Positions 21,976-31,011 of a DNA stretch of 38,290 bases are shown here, one piece after another. Source of the DNA: Spirochaetota bacterium (GTDB lineage: Bacteria > Spirochaetota > Spirochaetia > Treponematales > UBA12059). The stretch's first letter is position 1. Each line of letters opens with the position of its first letter. The notes below the pieces were generated by a model. That model was not told where the DNA came from and ran no database searches. It saw only the letters and a list, made by a program, of their open reading frames with translations. A program made the position numbers and the translations under genes. The stretch lies in assembly GCA_018816345.1 (NCBI GenBank), contig JAHIWG010000023.1:1-38290 (forward strand). Reading direction: 5' to 3'.

Positions 21976-23466
21976 ATGATGGATCCAAAAGACCGCGGGC
22001 GAGACCGCACGTTATGGAGCGTCGTCGCCGTGGTGGCGATACTCTGCGCCGCCCTATCGTTCGTCGCTCCCTCCGCCTACGCCCAAGACTCGAAGGCAGA
22101 GACTCAACGATATTTCTCGATCTTCCAGAGCGCCTTCAACTTCATCCTCGATAACTACGTCGACGTCGTCGACCCGAGGGTACTATACGAGGGAGCCATG
22201 CAGGGCATGTTCGACTCCCTGGGCGACCCGTACTCGGTCTTCCTCACCGACGCGATGATGAACGACCTGAGCGATACCACGACGGGGAAATTCGGGGGCA
22301 TAGGGCTCTATATCTCCAAGCCCCTCCCCGATCCCAAGCGGCCCGACCGCAGGCTGTTCGTGGAGATAGTATCGCCTATCGAGGACACCCCGGGTTGGCG
22401 AGCCGGAATCATGCCGGGCGATCAGATCACGCATATCGACGGCGAGCCTACGGAGCCCCTCTCGATGGACGACGTGCTTAAGCGGCTCAGGGGGGAGCCC
22501 GGCTCCACGGTGACGATAACGATCCTGCGCGGCACGGCGCTCGTGTTCGACGAGAAGATAACGAGGGCCATGATAGAGGTCCCGACGGTCAAGTACGCCA
22601 TGCTACCGAATAAGACCGGATACCTTAGGATAATCGAATTCACGCCTCAGACTCTGCCCCGGGTAAAGGACGCGCTCGAGTGGCTCGAAGCCCAAGAATA
22701 CGCCTCCCTCGTCGTCGACCTCAGGAACAATCCGGGGGGGCTCCTCCAATCGGTCATCCAGGTCGCCGACCTCTTCCTAGAGCGGGGCATCATAGTATCC
22801 ACCAAATCCCGGAACCGCTACGAGAACGCCGTATACCAGGCTAAGCCCGACATAGTAGTCCCCGCGGCCATGCGCGTGGTCGTGCTTATTAACAAAGGAT
22901 CGGCCAGCGCCTCCGAGATACTCGCGGGGGCCCTCAAGGACCAGAAGCGAGCCTATACCATCGGGGAGAACAGCTACGGCAAGGGTTCGGTACAGCAGGT
23001 CCTCCCGCTGGGCGATACAGGTTTCAAGCTCACCATGTCTCGCTACTATACCCCGAGCGACGCCAATATCGACAAGGTAGGCATAGCCCCCGACCTCGAG
23101 GTCAAGGAGCCGGTCTTGACTCCCGAGGAGGAGGCGTCGCTCTCGAGCCTCATAGAGAGGGACGTATTCGCGGCCTTCGCGGCCTCGAATCCCAACGCCT
23201 CGCCGGCGCAGATAGACCAGTACGTGAAGGGCCTCCGCTCGGCGGGCTCGCCGGTTTCGGAGCGCGTCCTAAAGAAGCTGATCCGCAACCAGCTCGAGAA
23301 GACCTCGATAGGCCCCGTCTTCGACCTCGAGTACGACCTTCAGCTCAACGCCGCGATCGAAACGCTGGCGGAGCCCGATTTCTCGGGCATGGTCTCCCGC
23401 GCGCTCTCGGTAAAGGACGTGCAGACCGCCGCCGAGACGGCCGCGCTTACCGCCTCGGGCAAGTAG
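21976..23466 (+). CDS. Carboxyl-terminal processing protease (peptidase S41, CtpA-like)
   Basis: 496 aa. These periplasmic serine proteases cleave exported proteins near their C-terminus. An N-terminal hydrophobic segment (about 14-36, ending APSAYAQ) is a signal peptide or anchor. A PDZ domain follows (about 105-195, with GGIGLYISK and GIMPGDQITHIDG). The protease core holds LVVDLRNNPGG near 245-255, the Ser in GSASASE (308-314) and Lys336 in SYGKGSVQ, which form the Ser-Lys dyad. A C-terminal helical region of about 110 residues is present. It heads a plus-strand run with rsmE (12-nt gap) and the glycosyltransferase. The first two residues are both Met; transcription may begin at the first ATG. 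Confidence 0.95.
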   Translation: MMDPKDRGRDRTLWSVVAVVAILCAALSFVAPSAYAQDSKAETQRYFSIFQSAFNFILDNYVDVVDPRVLYEGAMQGMFDSLGDPYSVFLTDAMMNDLSDTTTGKFGGIGLYISKPLPDPKRPDRRLFVEIVSPIEDTPGWRAGIMPGDQITHIDGEPTEPLSMDDVLKRLRGEPGSTVTITILRGTALVFDEKITRAMIEVPTVKYAMLPNKTGYLRIIEFTPQTLPRVKDALEWLEAQEYASLVVDLRNNPGGLLQSVIQVADLFLERGIIVSTKSRNRYENAVYQAKPDIVVPAAMRVVVLINKGSASASEILAGALKDQKRAYTIGENSYGKGSVQQVLPLGDTGFKLTMSRYYTPSDANIDKVGIAPDLEVKEPVLTPEEEASLSSLIERDVFAAFAASNPNASPAQIDQYVKGLRSAGSPVSERVLKKLIRNQLEKTSIGPVFDLEYDLQLNAAIETLAEPDFSGMVSRALSVKDVQTAAETAALTASGK

Positions 23467-23478
23467 GCGCGGCAGGCA

Positions 23479-24327
23479 GTGAGGCAGTTCGTACTGCCCG
23501 CCGACTGGGACGGCGGTAGCGCGTGCGAGGTGACCGGTCGAGACGCCAAGAGGCTATCGACGGTGCTCAGGCTAGGCCGGGGAGATTCCTTCCCCGCGAT
23601 AGGACCTGACGGCGCGACGTATCGATGCTCGGTACTCGACGCGGGCAAGGATCGCGTAGCGCTCTCGGTGGCGCCCGAGCGAACGGGCGGAGGCGCCTAC
23701 AAGCCGGACGTAAGGGCGGGGCGCGGCCTCCCCGCGACGCCGACCTTGGCGACGCCGACCTTGGCGACGCCGACCATGGCGACGGTGCCGAGGCTAACGC
23801 TGGCTGTCGGGATGCTTAAGGGCTCCAAGCTAGACGAAGTAGTCCGCGCCGCGACCGAGGCGGGAGTCGCGACGATCGTACCGCTCGCGACGGCGAGATC
23901 GGTGCCTAAGGAGCATTCGGGCGGCCGGGTGGAGCGCTTGCGCCGAGTAGCCTCGGAGGCGCTAGGCCAATCTGGCTCCCCGGTCCCTACGCGGATAGCC
24001 GATCCGTCGACCGTAGCGGAGCTATGCGCCGCATTGCGTCCTTCCAGGGGTATCCGCCTCGGCCTTTTCTTCCACGAGTCGCCCCTTGCGCAGGCCTCGC
24101 TTCATCGCTATTGTACCGACGTACCGGACGAGATAGTTGCATGCGTCGGACCCGAGGGCGGCTTCGACCCCGATGAGATCCTAACCCTCACCGAGGCCGG
24201 TTTCTCGCCCGCCTGGCTCGGAGCGACCGTCCTGCGCGCCGAGACGGCCGCTATTTTCGCTGTCGCGGCCCTACGCGTCATCTGTTTGGAGCGTTCCTCA
24301 TGGTCAACGACCGAGTTAGAAGAATAA
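23479..24327 (+). CDS. rsmE: 16S rRNA (uracil-1498-N3)-methyltransferase RsmE, with a tandem-repeat insertion
   Basis: 282 aa from a GTG start. RsmE methylates U1498 in helix 44 of 16S rRNA using SAM. The N-terminal PUA-like domain (about 1-75) includes HH-free but typical RLSTVLRLGRGD. The SPOUT domain carries MLKGSKLDEVVRAATEAGV near 112-130, VGPEGGFDPDEI and LGATVLRAETAAIFAVAAL, the family hallmarks. It is about 35-40 residues longer than most RsmE. The extra length is a linker of repeated TLATP units (about 85-101) encoded by a 15-bp tandem repeat. The Shine-Dalgarno is weak. The 3' end overlaps the next gene by 28 nt. Confidence 0.9.
   Translation: MRQFVLPADWDGGSACEVTGRDAKRLSTVLRLGRGDSFPAIGPDGATYRCSVLDAGKDRVALSVAPERTGGGAYKPDVRAGRGLPATPTLATPTLATPTMATVPRLTLAVGMLKGSKLDEVVRAATEAGVATIVPLATARSVPKEHSGGRVERLRRVASEALGQSGSPVPTRIADPSTVAELCAALRPSRGIRLGLFFHESPLAQASLHRYCTDVPDEIVACVGPEGGFDPDEILTLTEAGFSPAWLGATVLRAETAAIFAVAALRVICLERSSWSTTELEE
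23734..23778 (+). repeat. Three tandem 15-bp repeats inside rsmE
   Basis: The unit GCGACGCCGACCTTG occurs at 23734 and 23749, and as GCGACGCCGACCATG at 23764, followed by a degraded fourth start. Each unit encodes ATPTL or ATPTM, so copy-number change keeps the frame. Confidence 0.9.
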
Positions 24328-25046
24328 GCGTCCTCAAGGTTCCCGTCGATATCATCGCCCCGGAAGACCTAGAAGAGGTCATTAAGGCGATGTACTCCGA
24401 CGGGAAGAATCATCAGATCATCCTGCTATCGGAAGCGGACCTGATGCTCGCCAGGCGGTCCGGCGAATTCCGCACGATGATCGCGGGGGCGAGCCTCGTC
24501 GTCCCTATATCGGCCTCGATAATCAGGACGGCCAAATTCCTGAGGCGCCCGGTCCCGGTCCGCTACGAGCCGTTCGACTTCATCGTCAGGACCCTGTCCA
24601 TCCTGGAACGCTGGGGGAAATCGGCCTATCTCTTCGGCAGCGGGCCCAAGGGCCTCGCGAAGGCCTCGAAGAACATCAAGGCGACCTTCCCCGGGCTCCG
24701 CGTAGTAGGCGGGCACTCCGCGAGGTTCCAGAAATCGTTCCATCCGAAGATAGTCGAAGCCATAAGGAAGGCGGCTCCCACGCTCCTGCTCGTCGGCAAG
24801 GGCGTACCCGGCGGCGAGCGATGGATCCCCCGCAACATGAAGCACTTCAATTCCGGGCTGCAGCTATGGTGCTCCGACGTCTTCGACGTGTTCGCCGAAC
24901 GGAAGAGCCGCCCTCCCGCGGCGATGTTCGCCAAGGGCCTAGAATGGCTCTTCTACTTGCCGGCTCGGCCGTGGACGGCGTTCAGGATATTCACGGCGGC
25001 GAGGCTCAGGGTCATCGCCCTCTGGTATCGGCTAAGGAGACTCTAA
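24300..25046 (+). CDS. WecG/TagA/CpsF-family glycosyltransferase
   Basis: 248 aa. Members transfer an N-acetylated hexosamine or related sugar onto a lipid-linked acceptor during cell-surface glycan synthesis at the membrane. Recognisable parts are the N-terminal ISVLKVPVDIIAPEDLEEVI, LLSEADLMLARRSGEF (normally with NxD/LN variants in this family), SAYLFGSGPKGLAKAS near 108-123, and the LLLVGKGVPGGERWIPRN stretch near 163-180. The C-terminal 40 residues are basic and hydrophobic, which suggests membrane association. The ATG lies 28 nt inside rsmE. No neighbouring polysaccharide genes are present, so the product is unknown. Confidence 0.82.
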   Translation: MVNDRVRRISVLKVPVDIIAPEDLEEVIKAMYSDGKNHQIILLSEADLMLARRSGEFRTMIAGASLVVPISASIIRTAKFLRRPVPVRYEPFDFIVRTLSILERWGKSAYLFGSGPKGLAKASKNIKATFPGLRVVGGHSARFQKSFHPKIVEAIRKAAPTLLLVGKGVPGGERWIPRNMKHFNSGLQLWCSDVFDVFAERKSRPPAAMFAKGLEWLFYLPARPWTAFRIFTAARLRVIALWYRLRRL

Positions 25047-25089
25047 GCGGGAAAAAACTCTCGCCCGGCTCCTTTCCCGGTTTTCCGGG

Positions 25090-25118
25090 TTGAGACCGTA
25101 GCGCGCTTAAACTAGAAT
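25090..25118 (+). promoter_or_regulatory. Sigma-70-like promoter of the lipoprotein operon
   Basis: TTGAGA (25090-25095), a 17-nt spacer and TAGAAT (25113-25118), each one mismatch from consensus. The leader is about 40 nt and includes a GGGAGGA ribosome-binding site. Small GC hairpins just upstream (25060-25090) may end the preceding transcript. Confidence 0.6.
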
Positions 25119-25163
25119 CGTTGGTGGCCGAGTCCATCGCCTTTTATCCGCTGGGAGGAACGT

Positions 25164-26033
25164 ATGAAACGATTTGGGTTATTATTATCCGCATTCTTCT
25201 TTGTCTCCTGCGTCACGCAACCGGCCCCTAGCCCGGACGACCGGGCGGGCGCGGAGGCCATCGCGGCTCCGGTACGCAAGGAGCGGATCGAGGAATACAA
25301 GACTCCGGTCGTCATCAAGGAAACCGTCGCCTTCGCCGACGGAGTCGTGGAGAAGGTAATATCCTACGCGTTCGACGGCGGTTTCCGCCGCCTCGAGTCC
25401 TCCGTCACGAGGAAGCCCTCGGCGGTAGATCCGATAGAGCGGGTCGCGTACGGCTACGACTCGGGAAGGCTCGCGTCGAAAACGGCCTTCGGCCCGGACG
25501 GAGCCTTGACTTCGAAGAGCGAGTACGCCTACGGCGCCGCCGGCGAGCTCGTCAAGGAAACCATCCTGGACGGCAAGGGCGTCGTGCAGACAGTCTCCGA
25601 GTGGTCGTGGGATAACGGCAGGAAGACGTCATGGCTGGTGCTCTCGGCCGAGGGGCTCATCCTGGCCAGGACGGATTACTATTACGAAGGCGAGGCCCTG
25701 GCCTCGGCCAAGCTCCTAGACGGCGCGGGCAACGTGAAGGGCCGGATAGAGTACGTCTACGCGGGGGCGGCCATGCCCTCGCAGGTGAAGTACTTCGACT
25801 CGACCGGCGCCCAGGACGGCCGGATAGACTACGCCATAGAGGACGGACGCATAGTCAAGGAGAGCGTCTATAGGGCGGACGGACGCCTCGAGCGCCGGCT
25901 TTCCTACGAGTACGCTCCCGACGGCGCGCTGGTCAAGAGGACGCTAGCCGACTCGACGGGCAAGGCTAGGGAAGTGATCGTATACGAGAACGCGTACCGT
26001 ACCGACACCAGGACGGTAGTGTACTACGAATGA
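25164..26033 (+). CDS. Lipoprotein with MORN/YD-like beta repeats
   Basis: 289 aa. The N-terminus MKRFGLLLSAFFFVSC is a lipoprotein signal peptide ending in a lipobox-like FVSC, so Cys16 should be lipidated and the protein held at the outer face of a membrane. The rest is built of short repeats around a Y-x-Y...G-x-L pattern: YGYDSGRLASK, YAYGAAGELVKE, YEGEALASAK, YVYAGAAMPSQ and YEYAPDGALVKR. These resemble RHS/YD or YwqK-type MORN repeats, which form extended beta sheets. No enzymatic motif is visible. The HEAT-repeat gene follows 29 nt later and probably belongs to the same operon. Function is unknown. Confidence 0.78.
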   Translation: MKRFGLLLSAFFFVSCVTQPAPSPDDRAGAEAIAAPVRKERIEEYKTPVVIKETVAFADGVVEKVISYAFDGGFRRLESSVTRKPSAVDPIERVAYGYDSGRLASKTAFGPDGALTSKSEYAYGAAGELVKETILDGKGVVQTVSEWSWDNGRKTSWLVLSAEGLILARTDYYYEGEALASAKLLDGAGNVKGRIEYVYAGAAMPSQVKYFDSTGAQDGRIDYAIEDGRIVKESVYRADGRLERRLSYEYAPDGALVKRTLADSTGKAREVIVYENAYRTDTRTVVYYE

Positions 26034-26062
26034 CGGGCCGAGAGCCCCTGATAAGGATTCCT

Positions 26063-27232
26063 ATGAGCACCATTAAGACCATCGCATTAACCGCCGCCCT
26101 GGCTATCGCGTCGTCCCCGGCCTTCTCGGACGAGATGGCCAGGGTATACGGCCGCTTGCTGCTAGAAGCGGAGACGGTCCAGCAGAAATACGCGGCCGCC
26201 GCCAGCGTGGCGTCGCTCGACGACGTCGACGTCGCGCCCTACATCGCCGACGCGCTCGACTGGGCGCTCGGCGCCAGGAGCTCCATCAAGGCGGGACCGG
26301 AACGGGAGACGTACGAGCGCCTGACGAGGATACTGCTCAAGAGCCTCGGCGACTTCAAGTACACGAACGCGGCCTCATCGGTCATGCGCGCCGTCGAGGA
26401 CTCTCCCGATCCGCTGACCAGGGCCGAGGCCCTGATAGCGCTCGGCTCCATGCGGGCCGTGGAGTACGCAGAGCGCGTCTCGCTCCTGCTGCGGGACCTC
26501 AATAACCAGCCAACGGCGGACAGGGACTACGGAGAGAAGATAGCCTACGGCTGCGTGCTGGCGCTCGAGCGGATGCGTTCCCCCCTAGGCTTCTCGCCGC
26601 TGTTCTTCGCGAGCGAGGGCTGGTACTCGAAGCGCGTACGGGAACAGGCCGAGCGGAGCCTGACCCTCGTGCTCGACGACCCGAGCGACGCCGTGGGCGG
26701 CATCATCGCCGCGGAGACGCCCCCGAGGATGATCCGCGCCCTCGCCCTCGAGCTGCGCTCCTCCGCGCCCGCCTCCGGCAAGCTCCGTATCGCGTCGCTC
26801 GCCCTCAGGCGGGGCATCGCGTCGTCGCCCAGGAACAGGACCGAGCAGACCCAGCTCTCCGAGCTTCGCGTCGGCGCGATGAACCATATCGCGGCCGCCG
26901 GCCCCGGAGACGGAGCCGTCGCTCCCGACCTTGCCGAAGCCTACCGCATCGGCCCCTTCGACGAGCGCCTCGTGGCCCTCAAGGCCCTCGGAGCGGAGAA
27001 ATCGTCAGCCTCGGCGGCCGCTTTACGTGATATCATCCTCGACCTGGACGCGGGGCAGCGCGCCGGCCTCGTCGACGAGACGAGGAACGCCCTGATGAAG
27101 GCCGCGTTGCAGAACGCCGCCGTCAACGCAGGCAAGGAGCTCGCCCCGGCGATACAGACCGTCCTGATCAACTCAGGCTGGTCGAGCGGCGTGCTTACGC
27201 TCGCGTCCGCGGCCCAGAAGGCCCTGCAATAA
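26063..27232 (+). CDS. Exported HEAT-repeat protein of unknown function
   Basis: 389 aa. A signal peptide (MSTIKTIALTAALAIASSPAFS) suggests export. The mature protein is almost entirely helical, with HEAT-like pairs such as PLTRAEALIALGSMRAVEYA, PRMIRALALELRSSA and FDERLVALKALGAEKSSASA that would stack into a protein-binding solenoid. The ATG at 26063 has AAGGA five nucleotides upstream. An alternative ATG at 26030 overlaps the previous stop (ATGA) and would add 11 residues before the signal peptide. It sits between a lipoprotein gene and a peptidase gene on the same strand. I see no catalytic motif. Confidence 0.75.
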   Translation: MSTIKTIALTAALAIASSPAFSDEMARVYGRLLLEAETVQQKYAAAASVASLDDVDVAPYIADALDWALGARSSIKAGPERETYERLTRILLKSLGDFKYTNAASSVMRAVEDSPDPLTRAEALIALGSMRAVEYAERVSLLLRDLNNQPTADRDYGEKIAYGCVLALERMRSPLGFSPLFFASEGWYSKRVREQAERSLTLVLDDPSDAVGGIIAAETPPRMIRALALELRSSAPASGKLRIASLALRRGIASSPRNRTEQTQLSELRVGAMNHIAAAGPGDGAVAPDLAEAYRIGPFDERLVALKALGAEKSSASAAALRDIILDLDAGQRAGLVDETRNALMKAALQNAAVNAGKELAPAIQTVLINSGWSSGVLTLASAAQKALQ

Positions 27233-27255
27233 GGGCACTATCGAGGAGGATAGCA

Positions 27256-28377
27256 TTGAATACGTACATGACGCGCCGCGTCGCCCTCGCGAAGACGCTG
27301 GCCGATAGCGGCGTAGCGATCGCTCTGTTCGAGGATACCGAAGGCAGGCGCGATCCTTCGATACGGTACTTCTCGGGGCATCCCGGCGACGCGCTGCTCT
27401 TCATCTCCGCCGACGGCCGGTCGCTCCTCGTGCCGTGGGACATGAACATGGCCGCGTCGATGGCGCGCGTCGAGGACGTCGTCGCGTATACCGATTTCAA
27501 CCGCAGCCCGTTCGCGGCCATGGCCGGCGCCCTCGCCCGCCTAGGCATAGCGGCCGGGTCGGTCGTCGACCTGCCCTCGGTAACGCCTTATCCCATGTAC
27601 GTAGACTACGTCGAGGCCTGCCCGGACTACGACTTCCGGTGCACCGACGCGGGCTCGACGAAGGCCGCCGCGGCGATGCGGGCGGTCAAGGACGCCGACG
27701 AGATAGCGATCTACCGGGCCGTCTCGGCAATAACCGACGCGGCGATGGACGACATCGAGGCGGGCGTGCGCTCGGGCCGGTTCGAGACCGAGACGGACCT
27801 CGCGCTGTTCATAGAGCGATTCCTCAGGGAGAGCGGGTGCGAGTCCACGGGCTTCGAGACGCTCGCGGCCGGGCCGTCCAGGAGCTTCGGCATCCACGCC
27901 TTCCCGGCGTACACCGCCGCCGCCTTCGGCACGGAGGGCATGTCGATCCTGGATTTCGGCCTCTCGTACAAGGGCTACACCTCCGACGTAACCATGACCT
28001 TCGTCAAGGGCGACGCGTCCGGCAAGCGCGCCGAGATGATAGCGCTCGTCAAGAAGGCCCACAAGGACGCGATAGCCGCCTGCGGCCCCGGGGTCAAGAG
28101 CCGGGACGTGGCGCTGCTCGTCGACGCGATATTCTCGGAGAAAGGCTACGCGATGCCTCACGGGCTAGGCCACGGCGTCGGGCTCGAGGCTCACGAGGCC
28201 CCGGCCGTGCGGAGCCGGGCCGATAACGACTGGGTGCTAGCGCCCGGGCACGTGATAACCATAGAGCCCGGCCTGTACGACCCCGAGGCCGGGGGGGTCA
28301 GGCTCGAGGACGACGTGCTCATCACCGAGGACGGCTACGAGGTGCTGACCCATTCCAGGATAGTGGAGCTCGGCTAG
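27256..28377 (+). CDS. M24-family metallopeptidase (Xaa-Pro aminopeptidase/dipeptidase type)
   Basis: 373 aa. The enzyme should cleave peptides with proline at the second position, using two metal ions. The C-terminal pita-bread domain has all five ligands: Asp233 (ILDFG), Asp244 (TSDVTMTF), His306 (GLGHGVGLEAHE), Glu337 (TIEPGLY) and Glu351 (VRLEDDVLI). The N-terminal 130 residues form the creatinase-like domain. The start is a TTG at 27256, set by GAGGAGGA five nucleotides upstream; the ATG at 27268 is too far from it. There is no signal peptide. Its stop codon interlocks with that of the convergent pyrC gene in a shared CTAG. Confidence 0.93.
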   Translation: MNTYMTRRVALAKTLADSGVAIALFEDTEGRRDPSIRYFSGHPGDALLFISADGRSLLVPWDMNMAASMARVEDVVAYTDFNRSPFAAMAGALARLGIAAGSVVDLPSVTPYPMYVDYVEACPDYDFRCTDAGSTKAAAAMRAVKDADEIAIYRAVSAITDAAMDDIEAGVRSGRFETETDLALFIERFLRESGCESTGFETLAAGPSRSFGIHAFPAYTAAAFGTEGMSILDFGLSYKGYTSDVTMTFVKGDASGKRAEMIALVKKAHKDAIAACGPGVKSRDVALLVDAIFSEKGYAMPHGLGHGVGLEAHEAPAVRSRADNDWVLAPGHVITIEPGLYDPEAGGVRLEDDVLITEDGYEVLTHSRIVELG

Positions 28378-29384
28378 GCTCTCGCGGCGGACCAGGAGAG
28401 CGTCCGGCCCGCCGCGAGGGGCCTCGAGCCGTCGATCAGCTCGGGCACCGTCCACGGCCGCCGCTCCAGGGCGAGCCGCCCAGCGTTAAGTGCGAGGCCG
28501 TAGAAGCGCGCGCCCCGCTCCGAGACGAAGCCCTCGAGCCTATCGAGCGCGCCGGCCTCCTCGAAGGCGGCCGCGAGGAGGCTCATGGCGACGGGCGCGG
28601 CGTACGATCCGGCGGCCCCCGAGGCCTTGGCGGCCGGCGGGTGGGGCGCGCTGTCCGACCCGAAGAAGAATCGAGGGGAGCCCGAGACCGCCGCCTCTAG
28701 CAGGGCCGCCCTGTCCTTTGACGTCTTCAGGATGGGCTTACAGAAATACGTCGGGTCCAAGCGCTCTCCAAGCACGTCGTCGACGGTGAACGACAGGTGG
28801 TGCGACGTGATGGTCGCCGCGACCCGCTCCGGCCAGGCCCTCACGGCCTCGACCGCCTCGGCCGTGGACAGGTGCTCCAGCACGACGCGAAGCCGGGGGT
28901 GGGCGGCGAGTATCCTGTCGACTACCGGCAGGAAGGCGCCCTCGCGCTCGAGGACCGGGGCGAGCGGGTCCTCGCCGTGTATCGACAGCGGGACGCCCGC
29001 CTCCTCCATGGCCGATAGCTCGGCCGAGACGGAGCCCGGATCCGGCACGCCGTCGGCGGAATTGGTCGTCGCCCCGGCCGGATAGTACTTCCCGGCCGCG
29101 GCCCCGGCGGCGGCGCAGGAGAGCACCGCGTCGCGCCCCATGCCGGGAACGAGCTTGAAGCTCAGCAGGGCAGTCGAGGCTCGGCCGGAGGCGGCGATAG
29201 CCGAGCGCACGGCCCGACCGTAATCGGCGACCCCCGAGCCCGAGACGAGGGGAGGCACGACGTTAGGCATGGCGAGGAAGCGGCCGAAATGCTCGGCGCT
29301 CCTTGCCGCGTAGGCGGCCAGGCCCGGCCCCTGGCGGAGATGGACGTGAAAATCGTCAGGAGACCGTATCTCTAGGATATCCAT
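28374..29384 (-). CDS. pyrC: Dihydroorotase
   Basis: 336 aa, PyrC (class II) type. The enzyme cyclises carbamoyl-aspartate to dihydroorotate in pyrimidine synthesis. The binuclear zinc site is complete: His13 and His15 in DFHVHLR, the carbamylated Lys99 in GKYYPAGATTNS, His136 in SIHGED, His171 in LEHLST and Asp244 in GSDSAPH. The gene starts 29 nt inside the end of the SpoIIE-type phosphatase gene, an odd pairing that suggests translational coupling. No other pyrimidine genes are nearby, although PRPP synthetase is in the window. Confidence 0.95.
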   Translation of the reverse strand: MDILEIRSPDDFHVHLRQGPGLAAYAARSAEHFGRFLAMPNVVPPLVSGSGVADYGRAVRSAIAASGRASTALLSFKLVPGMGRDAVLSCAAAGAAAGKYYPAGATTNSADGVPDPGSVSAELSAMEEAGVPLSIHGEDPLAPVLEREGAFLPVVDRILAAHPRLRVVLEHLSTAEAVEAVRAWPERVAATITSHHLSFTVDDVLGERLDPTYFCKPILKTSKDRAALLEAAVSGSPRFFFGSDSAPHPPAAKASGAAGSYAAPVAMSLLAAAFEEAGALDRLEGFVSERGARFYGLALNAGRLALERRPWTVPELIDGSRPLAAGRTLSWSAARA

Positions 29385-31011
29385 CGAAGGCGAACTCCAC
29401 TATTGAGACGTCGTCGTCGAACAGGGACTTGGACGAGAGTCCCCTGATAGAATCGACGATGCGCTTGATCGGGGACAGGCAGGCCGGCGAAACGATGCAT
29501 TCTCGATGGTGGGCCTCGAGCAGCTCGCGGAACGAGGACCACTCGAGTATCTTGCCGGCCTTCGTCCTGACCTCGAACAGGCCGTCGCTGAACAGGTACA
29601 GGTTGGAGCCGGAATCGACGGCCTCGTCGAATTCGCCGAAGGTGGCGCCCTCGTCGACGCCTATCACGGGACCGTCCCCGGCGAGCTCTACGACCACGCC
29701 GTCCGGGCCGACGAGGATGGCCGGCGGGCTCCCCGCGCTGGCATACCGCAGCAGCTTCGTCGAGGCGTCGTACACCCCGTACCAGATCGTGAAGAACATG
29801 TTGTTCTGGTCCTCGATGCGGAACGAGCGATTGAGCCTGGAGAGCACCGACGAGGGGGACGCGTAGTCGACGCCGCCGAGGGAAAGCCCCCTCAGCATGT
29901 TCATGATGGTGGCGGAGAGGAGGGCGGCCTGGATTCCGTGGCCGCTCACGTCGAGCAGGTAGAGCGCGAGCCGGTTCTCGTCGATCTTATGGTAATAGAA
30001 GCAATCCCCCCCGAGGCTGAGCGACGGGATGAATTCCCAGTCGGCCGAGACTCCCCGCCAGCGCAGGCGCTTGGGAAGGAGGCTGCGGACGTACGAGGCC
30101 GCGTCCCTGAGCTCGGCCGCCAGGCGCTCCTGCGTCTCGACCAGGCGACGCAGGGCCTCGTCGTTCTCCCGCTTGTATTCCTTCTTCTCGAGCAGGCTGT
30201 CTATCCTCGCCTTGAGGATGACGGGATCGAAGTCCCGAGGCAGGTAGTCCTCGGCGCCCAGCTCGATGCACCGCGCCATCGAGGCCGCGTCCTCGAGCGC
30301 CGAGACGACTATCGTCGACAGGTCGCGGAAGCGCTCGCCCTCGCGTATGGCCTCGAGGAACTGGAAGCCGTTCATCCCGGGCATCATGACGTCCAGGACG
30401 ACGATGTCGAACGGAGCCTCGGAGAGGATAGAGAAGGCCTCGCGCCCGTTCGGGGCCTGGCATACCACGTGGCCCTGACGCTCGAGATGCCTGGCCAGTA
30501 TCTCCCGATTAAAGGCGTCGTCGTCCACGACCAGTATCCTGCCCGAGATCCTAGGCTTGCTAGGGTGGCCGGAAATATGGGCGGAGGCCTTGCCCATGTC
30601 GGCCTCCCTCGCGTGCGGGGCCGCGATCGATACGGAGCCCTCGAAGAGGTCGGCCAAGGCGTTCGCGGCCTCGTGGACCTTATGTATGTCCTCCACGGCC
30701 CGGTCGCCCTTGGGGGCGACCCTGCGGGCGGCCTGGACGAGCGATATGAGATCGTAGATGCGGTCGTATACCTGACGCCTCAGCGCGTCGGGCGGCTCGG
30801 CGCCCTCGGAAACGGAGGAGACGTATTCGAGCGCGGGTTGCCTGAGGGCGAGGGCCGCCTTGCCTATCTTGCCGAAAATCTCCCTGAGCGCTTTCGCCGA
30901 GGAGGCGCCCGCGTCGCCCGCCAGGAGCTCCCCGAATCCTACGACGTGGTTCAGGATCGTCCTAGCCTCGTGCCGGAACAGCGCGCGCGCGTCGTCGTTA
31001 CGCTCGCTCAT
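29356..31011 (-). CDS. Response regulator with SpoIIE/RsbU-type PP2C phosphatase output
   Basis: 551 aa. Residues 1-125 are helical and open with an FRHEARTILNHVVGFGELL segment like a histidine-kinase dimerisation helix, whose His14 might accept phosphate. A receiver follows (about 157-275, ILVVDDDAFNRE and phosphoacceptor Asp207 in VVLDVMMPGMNG). After a coiled-coil linker (about 277-310) the PP2C/SpoIIE domain runs to about 545, with metal-binding Asp336 (LGGDCFYY), Asp354 (LLDVSGHG), LFSDGLFE and FDDDVSIVEF. Such phosphatases dephosphorylate STAS antagonists in partner-switching pathways. The STAS protein at 7340 is a possible substrate (inference). It overlaps pyrC by 29 nt. Confidence 0.9.
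   Translation of the reverse strand: MSERNDDARALFRHEARTILNHVVGFGELLAGDAGASSAKALREIFGKIGKAALALRQPALEYVSSVSEGAEPPDALRRQVYDRIYDLISLVQAARRVAPKGDRAVEDIHKVHEAANALADLFEGSVSIAAPHAREADMGKASAHISGHPSKPRISGRILVVDDDAFNREILARHLERQGHVVCQAPNGREAFSILSEAPFDIVVLDVMMPGMNGFQFLEAIREGERFRDLSTIVVSALEDAASMARCIELGAEDYLPRDFDPVILKARIDSLLEKKEYKRENDEALRRLVETQERLAAELRDAASYVRSLLPKRLRWRGVSADWEFIPSLSLGGDCFYYHKIDENRLALYLLDVSGHGIQAALLSATIMNMLRGLSLGGVDYASPSSVLSRLNRSFRIEDQNNMFFTIWYGVYDASTKLLRYASAGSPPAILVGPDGVVVELAGDGPVIGVDEGATFGEFDEAVDSGSNLYLFSDGLFEVRTKAGKILEWSSFRELLEAHHRECIVSPACLSPIKRIVDSIRGLSSKSLFDDDVSIVEFAFDGYPRDTVS

Noticed and set aside
25047-25095. A/T runs and small GC hairpins after the glycosyltransferase gene, possibly a terminator.
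   Set aside because: Stems are 5-7 bp with poor loops or no T-tract directly behind them. The evidence is too weak for a terminator call.
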